A DNA stretch of 64,000 nucleotides from Asterias amurensis (lineage: Eukaryota; Echinodermata; Asteroidea; Forcipulatida; Asteriidae). This document shows, piece by piece, positions 58,474 through 64,000 of this stretch. Where the stretch lies: NCBI RefSeq assembly GCF_032118995.1, contig NC_092662.1, positions 1,922,001 to 1,986,000 of the forward strand, in the 5' to 3' direction. Position numbers and translations under genes: made by a program. Numbering within the stretch: position 1 is the first letter of the stretch; each line of letters begins with the position of its first letter. A model generated the notes under the pieces. That model worked only from the letters and a program-made list of their open reading frames with translations. It had not been told where the DNA came from and made no database searches.

Positions 58474-61400
58474 CTAAGAAACGAGACAATTGAGATTGTA
58501 TGTAAATGAAAAATCCTAAAAATTGGAATATAAGCTCAATCTTTTAGTGGATGGAGATAAAGGCAATCCATTGTGGGAGATGTTAAATGGTAGAGAGACC
58601 ACGAAATAAATGTAAAAAATCAGGGAGGCAAAGTGGAGATTGGCAGGACACCGTAGCATGCATAATCGACATGAGATGGACCGCAAGATTTTCAGGTTGG
58701 CAACTAAGAACAGAGAAGAGAAAATGATGCAGACAGAAAAAGGAGGTGGAGAGACGACATTACATCCTAGCTGTGTACTACTTAATAAGACAGGCACAAG
58801 AATGAGGAAAATGGTGAGCACAGGAGGAGGGTTACATCAGATACTGGATGAACACGGCTTAGGCAAGGCTAGGCTATAGAGAAGGCTAGGCAAGGCAAGA
58901 CTAGGCAAGGCAAGGCTAGGCAAGGCTAGGCTAGGCTAGGCAAGGCTAGGCTATAAGGAAAGCTAGGCTAGGCAAGGCAAGGCTAGACAAGGCTTAGCTA
59001 GGCTATAGGGAAGGCAAGGCTAGGCAAGGCATGGTTAGAGGTTTACAGATTCTCTACATCATCTCAAGGTTTGGTGACAACAATTTCACCTCTGTGATGG
59101 AAATTTCACATCTGTCAAGATAATCTGAAGGAGCAGGAAGACCATTGAAAGAAAATCCCTGAAATCAGGGAAACCGCTGCTATATCACTCCTGTACTACG
59201 AACTTTAAGTCCTTAAAAACAATATAGGCCCAATTTCATTGAGCTGTAAACCCTTTGGCAAGGCACAATAGAGATTTTCTAACCGCCAACTTCATTTCAC
59301 ATAAAGTAAAATCAGCAGAATATCAGTCACAAATGTTTTATATGATTTATCTTGCGCAAGGTCACGGTTTTCACTACAGAAAAGGGAGTGCTGTATTAGC
59401 AGGAGCCGCACAAGCATGCATGCAAACTGTGACTACCCTGGCAAGCTCAAAAAGAACCAACAAGGCAATGGCTTTGAAAGTACATGATCTCACACCATGC
59501 ATGCACTGTGTGTGCATACACATGAAAATACACATGCATACAGACGACAGTTACGCAGCTAACTCGGGCGGGTAGCAGGCGCAAAGAAAAAAATATAACA
59601 AATAAAATATATGAATAAATGAAACAAAACTCAAACGCCCTGGTCAAGGGTACATGTGATAAGGTATTTATTCATGACAACAGGGCATGGTCAGTGGGTG
59701 CATTTAAGACAAACAAAACAGGATTTGTAAGTTGCCCGAAGGAAGGGGAAGGAACAAGCACTTACTTTTGACCGGGCAGAAAGGCGACTTTGAACTCCTC
59801 CTTTGCAATCTTGAGGACTTCAGCTGCGTCAGCTCCTTCGGGAAGCTCCACCCAGATGAAGTACCCACCCTACAGGGAGATAAACCATGTTAAAGATACT
59901 GGTAAAAACATGTTTTGAGTTTCTGCTGGAAGAGAGTGATGTTGTGTATTTGTCTGAGGTATTCCGGAAGTGAGTTCCAGAGTCTTGGTGCTATGTTGGA
60001 GTAAGCCCTGTTCCCGTAACTGGCGAGGCGAGTTCGAGGAACATGGAGCATATTGCTGATAGATCTTAGACCTGGTCTAGTTGTACGGGGTGTCAACAGA
60101 TTGTGTATGTAGGGTGGAGCTGAACCATGTAGTGCCTTGAATGTGAGTATGATTATTTTGAATTGAATTAATAATTTGGGCCTGAAATAATGTCATGTTT
60201 AGAAACATAACACCGTATCTTGAAATTCTGGCTACAACCGAGACTAAAGTTTCAACTGAGAAATGAGCCGAGTTTTGTCCTACCTGTGGTTCTGCAACAC
60301 GCACCCCTTCTGGCATCTCTGCTTGCAGAGTTTTCCACATTGCCCGTGACGACGCCTGTCAACAAGATCAAAATTGATATTTCAAAAAAATGTCAAGGTT
60401 TAAAATGCTTCAGGTTAAAGAGGTACATGATTACTGAAACATGCAATATAGGAACCTAATTTAAAACCTCCCCTCGCACCACATGGCTCATAAATTGTGG
60501 TTTTTTAAATTTGATGGTCTAAACATGAACATGTTGCTGACACAAACTAAAGACAGTATTTATGATGTGATGGTCAAAATATACTATGTACGTTGCAAAT
60601 AAAACTAAAATACCTCTTCAGACAAAAAAATGTGCGCACAAATCTTATGGGTTTAGTTTTTCGACGGATGGAAAGAATATTAACAATAACAACAATAGTA
60701 ATAAGAAGAAAAACAAAGTAAAATCTTGACGGAAATAATAGGCAATCTGACTACTAAGTAGGAACAGCTAATTATACTCACAGAGTATAATTATGGGTAA
60801 AAAAAACAAAAGAAAATATTCTTTGTCCCCGATGCAAATTTAACATCTCTTATATCGTTGCGATACCCCCTGCCAAAACATAGGATTCGAACTGCCTCTA
60901 GCTACTGGGCAACCTCGGTAGTCTAGTTGGTAAGACACTGCTCTAGAATTGCAAGGGTCATGGGTTCGAATACCACCCGAGTAACATGCCTGTGATGTTT
61001 TTTCACAGGACTTGGGAAAGTACTGAGTATACAGTGCTATTAAACACACATCGGTGTATGGGTAAAAACCAAAAATTAATATACTCACAGAGTAAGTTTT
61101 CCTGAGCCAAGCTAGATGATTCTGCACCAGATTCATCTCCAATGCAGCACCCATAATACCTGAAGCCAACGTGTTGAAGTTACCGCCACTCAGCAGATAT
61201 GAACTGTTCAAACAAAAAGGTCAAAGGTAACAGAGGTCAAAGGAAACAGAACCTACATCAGCAGGGAACCAGTCATTAGCAATACAGGTTACATTATATC
61301 AGGGCCAGTTCATACTTCATGCGAATGCGAAGCGAAATTGACGTGAATTTGTAGTCACAAACTCCTTTCGCAGTGATATTCGCAAGTAAGTCGAGCAGAG

Positions 61401-63411
61401 TTCAACTGCTGCAAATTATTTGTTGCGAATTTGTTCGCAGGATCTATGAACCGGCGTAGGAGTGATCTTTGTTTAGTGCATATTTTTGAGAGAATGATTC
61501 CCTCAGCTTTATCATAGTGTATGAACAAGTAATAACATTTTTAAACACTTGGAAGTAATAGAGCCCTTTTTTAATATGAAATCAAATCCTTTTTGGACCC
61601 CCTTACATGGCCCTGTTGCCACTGGCCTTGATGCCCCTTCAAAAACCATTTCCGAATGGTTTTCAAAGACTTTCTAATGGAATTGCCCTTTGAAAAATAA
61701 AAAACGCCTTCTAATGGAATTGCTCTTTGAAAAATAAAAATCGCCTTGACCACTCAATGGTGAAAATTCATGCCTGCCCTTACCTTTTCCTCATCATATC
61801 AATGATGCGAGGAGCAGTCTCGAACCAGCCCAAGCGGACACCTGGGCACATGAACTTGGAGAACGAGCCACAGGAGACGACGTTAGCTTTGTACCCTGGG
61901 TCGTCCTTCTTGTCGTATGAGAAGAGTCGAGGTGGGGCAAGGCCGAGCTCATCGCCGCCTGTTGGCACCCACGAGAGTACATTGTAGATGTCATCAGAAA
62001 CAACCAGAAGGTCGTACTCCCTGGCCAGCTCGATGATACGTTCACATTTAGCTGTTTTTACGGGAAAGATAAATAGTAAATCAATCAAAAGACTATTTAA
62101 AAGATGTTACATTTGCATTGACGATAACAAATATTATTTTGAGTTTTACCCTTACACAGTGTGTTAGCACTTATTATAATTATAATAACAATAAGACTTG
62201 TAATGCGCACATATCCACCCTGCTGGGTGTTGCAGGCGCAGAAGCACTATATACTTTCCAAAATGTCTGTTTAGAAAAAAAAAGGTTATTGGATTGAATC
62301 CCAACTGATGCTTGCGATTTATTTTTGTTCTCTTGTTCACAGAATCAGTAAATTAATTTGTGTCAAAATCAATCCTTTTGCTCGCTGAAGGACAAAAGAA
62401 GAATTACCACTGGTAAGCTAGTAAGCCTCCTTCACAAGCCTCTGTTAATAGATTTTTGTAATTGTCAAAAACGTTTCACAAAAAAAACACAAAACACAAT
62501 GGTTACCTTTGGAGTAGCACAGTGTGGTAGGGTTCTGGAAGACAGTTATGACGTAAAGCATGGCACGGAATGGATGTGCGGCGGTCGGTTCCCAACTGCT
62601 CTTGGCTTTCATCTCTTTCAATTTAACCTCCAGTGTGTCTGTGTCGATCCCATCCTTTTGAAGCGGTACTGCCAAAAAAAAAGTTAATAAATAAAAAAGA
62701 GTCAAATTGACCCCTTGCACGCATGTCACAAGCGGCGACTGTGCCCATGCTCACCATTTCGGTTGGCAATGGGTTTGCGTCGCCTAGAATGCGCACTTCA
62801 CTGAATAATGCACAGTGACATTATTGCCCACTAATGTGGGGCATCCAACAGATATTTTATTGCATGCATTGGCTGGGATGCACAAAACAAACAACAAACC
62901 TGAGAAAATTTGAGCACAACTGGTCGTCAAAGTTGCGAGATAATAACGAAGGAAAAAACACCCTTGTCACACGAAGTTGTGTGCTTTCAGATGCTTGATT
63001 TCGGGACCGCAAAATCTTATTTATGAGGTCTCGAAATCAAATTCGAGGAAAATTACTTTCTTCTTGAAAACTAAGAGGGAGCTGTTACTTCAGAGGGAGC
63101 TGTTTCTCACAATGTTTTATACTGCCAACCTCTCCCCATTGCTTGTGACCAAGTAAGGTTTTTTGCTAATAATTATTTTTAGTAATCACCAAACGTGTCC
63201 ACTGCATTTAACTGACTTCACCGCCTATGGAACAATGTTCGATTAATAGTCGGTCCCACCTGGCACAGCTTTCATGTCGGCATCTTTGAAGATACCCAAA
63301 TGGATAAAGTACGTCGGGTCCTCGACGAAGATGGTGTCCCCGGCAGTGAAGAAGTAAGAGAGTAGGAAGGACATAGCCTGGGTGGCTCCCCCCGTCGTCA
63401 ACAGATCATTG
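58350..63411 (-). CDS. PLP-dependent aminotransferase (2-aminoadipate transaminase / YER152C-like), 3' part of gene
   Basis: A class I/II aminotransferase that would move an amino group from an amino acid to a 2-oxo acid using pyridoxal phosphate. Seven exons join in consistent phases to 997 nt (331 residues and part of one codon); the N-terminal exons lie beyond the right edge. Landmarks in order: TTGGATQAMSF (cofactor phosphate-binding loop), VEDPTYF, FQNPTT (the NPT motif), SDDIYNVL (Asp and Tyr contacting the cofactor ring), SCGSFSKF with the Schiff-base Lys, PGVRLGW, GGYFIWVELP and the substrate-carboxylate Arg in CMRLSFSF. The protein is likely cytosolic; no targeting signal can be judged without the N-terminus. 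Substrate is not settled: relatives include kynurenine/aminoadipate aminotransferases and uncharacterised animal homologues of yeast YER152C. Confidence 0.92.
58474..59765 (-). other. Aminotransferase last intron (1.3 kb), with simple repeat
   Basis: Donor GTAAGT, acceptor TTAG. It contains the GGCTAGGCAA tandem array and a family B foldback at 59227-59345. Confidence 0.8.
58855..59035 (+). repeat. (GGCTA/GGCAA)n simple tandem repeat
   Basis: About 180 bp made almost only of the pentamers GGCTA and GGCAA in irregular order, with a few CTATA(G)GGAA interruptions. It lies in the last intron of the aminotransferase gene. Confidence 0.9.
59766..59869 (-). CDS. Aminotransferase exon (GGYFIWVELPEG)
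   Basis: 104 nt, phase 0 in and phase 2 out. Acceptor CTCCCTGTAG, donor CAAAA/GTAAGT. It encodes the small-domain segment GGYFIWVELPEGADAAEVL ... AFLPGQ. Confidence 0.92.
59890..60165 (-). mobile_element. Non-LTR retrotransposon (LINE) remnant, C-terminal end of reverse transcriptase ORF
   Basis: The minus-strand frame reads ILTFKALHGSAPPYIHNLL, then TPRTTRPGLRS, VPRTRLASYGNRAYSNIAPR, LWNSLPEYLRQ and LKTCFYQYL with a stop at 59890. The order FKALHG-APxY, R-AY-xxAPRLWNSLPxxLR, F-xxLKTxF is the typical tail of RTE/Jockey/CR1-like polymerases. The rest of the element is absent, so it is a 5'-truncated relic. It is in the intron just before the GGYFIWVELP exon, about 20 nt from its acceptor. Confidence 0.82.
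60284..60355 (-). CDS. Aminotransferase exon (24 codons)
   Basis: 72 nt, phase 0 at both ends: ASSRAMWKTLQAEMPEGVRV to AEPQ. Acceptor TTGTTGACAG, donor CACAG/GTAGGA. Confidence 0.92.
60911..61080 (+). mobile_element. tRNA-derived SINE
   Basis: The head CCTCGGTAGTCTAGTTGGTA ... GGGTCATGGGTTCGAATACC has A and B boxes. The body includes CACACATCGGTGTATGGGTA and an A-rich tail. The same body is found truncated at 8761-8844. It is antisense to the host gene and ends 9 nt from an exon's donor site. Confidence 0.8.
61089..61203 (-). CDS. Aminotransferase exon (SYLLSGGNFNTLASG)
   Basis: 115 nt, entered in phase 2, leaving in phase 0 before GTGAGT. It encodes SYLLSGGNFNTLASGIMGAA then LEMNLVQNHLAWLRKTYS. 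Confidence 0.92.
61218..61247 (+). repeat. Two tandem 16-bp units within the polypyrimidine tract (DR1-like)
   Basis: AGGTCAAAGGTAACAG followed by AGGTCAAAGGAAACAG. Each holds AGGTCA-A-AGGTAA-like direct repeats with 1-bp spacing, the DR1 layout bound by HNF4/RXR-type receptors. On the transcribed (minus) strand the same bases form the TTTGACCT-rich tract before the exon acceptor, so splicing alone may explain them. Confidence 0.35.
61301..61460. repeat. Foldback element
   Basis: GGGCCAGTTCATACTTCATG at the left pairs with GATCTATGAACCGGC at the right; inner GCGAATGCGAA pairs with TTCGCAGG/TTGTTCGC-type words. About 155 bp, intronic. Confidence 0.55.
61784..62051 (-). CDS. Aminotransferase exon with catalytic lysine
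   Basis: 268 nt, entered in phase 1, leaving in phase 2. It encodes AKCERIIELAREYDLLVVSD through DIYNVLSWVP to CGSFSKFMCPGVRLGWFETA and PRIIDMMRK. Asp-Ile-Tyr contacts the cofactor and the Lys of SFSK is the expected Schiff-base residue. Confidence 0.94.
62507..62668 (-). CDS. Aminotransferase exon (NPT motif)
   Basis: 162 nt, phase 1 in and phase 1 out. Acceptor TTTTTGGCAG, donor TCCAAAG/GTAACC. It encodes PLQKDGIDTDTLEVKLKEMK ... LYVITVFQNPTTLCYSK; the Asn of QNPTT corresponds to the conserved NPTG-type motif. Confidence 0.92.
62877..63211 (+). mobile_element. MITE family A copy, intronic
   Basis: From AACAAACCTGAGAAAATTTG to AATCACCAAACGTGTCCACT. The left terminus is degraded, and one hairpin arm is altered (GGGACCGC against GAGGTCTC). 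It lies in the intron before the exon at 62668. Confidence 0.75.
63260..63411 (-). CDS. Aminotransferase exon (most 5' exon visible)
   Basis: 152 nt, entered in phase 2 after acceptor TTTGCTTTCAG, leaving in phase 1 before GTGGGA. It encodes NDLLTTGGATQAMSFLLSYF, FTAGDTIFVEDPTYF and IHLGIFKDADMKAVP: the glycine-rich cofactor-binding turn and the large-domain core. Confidence 0.92.
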
Positions 63412-63504
63412 CTGAAAGCAAATAACGGTAAGCGACAATCATTACACATCAAATTCTTTAATAGATTCATTAGGAATGGCCAAATCAATAAATAATCAAG
63501 ACCT

Positions 63505-63663
63505 AATTTCATAGAGCTGCTTAAGCACAAAAAGTATTACGATTAACAGCCAAATGACCTAGTCACATGTACAATTTGTGACGGGTGTCCTGCTTATTTC
63601 TGCTCAGCAGAACATTTTTAAGCAAATTTTCTGCTTGGGCAGCCTTATGAAACTTGGCCCCTG
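63505..63663. repeat. Foldback family B copy
   Basis: CTAATTTCATAGAGCTGCTT AAGCACAAAAAG at the left and TTCTGCTTGGGCAGCCTTAT GAAACTTGG at the right are inverted relative to each other; about 155 bp. Confidence 0.65.
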
Positions 63664-63837
63664 GTTGAATCAGTGGTTCCTTTCACCTCTGTGGACTTTG
63701 GTTTGAATCCCGCCTCAGACCTGGAGGCTTGCATGTGGATTGAATTTTCAGTCCTGAATTTGTGTGTGCGGTGCAATACCTTCAAATGAAAGCCTACAAC
63801 CAATTTAATAAACAGCTATTTTAAATCTAAACAATGA

Positions 63838-64000
63838 TTTAAAGGCAGTGGACACTATTGGTAATTGTCAAAGACTGGTCTTCACAGTTGGTGTATCTCA
63901 ACATATACATAAAATAACAAACCTGTGAAAATTTGAGCTCAATCGGTCATCAAACTTGCGAGATAATGATGAAAAAGTAAAAACACCCTTGTCACACGAG
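63838..64000 (+). mobile_element. MITE family A copy, cut by window edge
   Basis: It begins TTTAAAGGCAGTGGACACTA and follows the family order to ACACCCTTGTCACACGAG at the last base. The right half lies outside the window. Confidence 0.85.

Noticed and set aside
60911..60982. Second tRNA gene
   Set aside because: A and B boxes are present but the cloverleaf stems do not pair well and a SINE body follows; the tail is shared with 8761-8844.

Overview
The window is nuclear DNA from an animal, most likely an echinoderm and probably a sea star. It is AT-rich, most of it is non-coding, and the genes are split by spliceosomal introns. It carries many copies of short inverted-repeat elements of a kind I associate from memory with forcipulate sea star genomes. 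The species call is inference; only the metazoan gene structure is seen directly.

Left and centre, minus strand: one nuclear receptor gene of the NR6A class (vertebrate GCNF/NR6A1, insect HR4). I could join four coding exons (34320-33402, 15081-15029, 10274-9512, 5585-5374) into an uninterrupted 648-residue reading frame with consistent splice phases. The first exon carries a long N-terminal region and the two-zinc-finger DNA-binding domain, the 53-nt second exon the C-terminal extension, and the last two exons the ligand-binding domain. The 18-kb intron between exons 1 and 2 holds only repeats, low-complexity tracts and one decayed coding-like patch. Untranslated first exons probably lie at 37900-38600 and/or 38688-38930.

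Middle, about 38.9-58.3 kb: a 19-kb intergenic stretch. It holds a CpG-rich promoter-like block (42.0-43.8 kb), an exact 115-bp tandem duplication (40.95 kb), an intact tRNA-Ile(AAU) gene (47994-48066), several inverted-repeat elements, and a 121-bp-unit satellite array (55.5-56.5 kb) broken by a 202-bp insertion with its own inverted ends and a 9-bp target duplication.

Right end, minus strand: the last seven exons of a pyridoxal-phosphate aminotransferase (fold type I, 2-aminoadipate transaminase / YER152C-like), 63411-58350. The 5' part of the gene lies beyond the window. A LINE remnant and a tRNA-derived SINE sit in its introns, each very close to a splice site.

The two protein genes are in the same orientation but nothing suggests that they work together. 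No operon, CRISPR array, phage or plasmid features are present.
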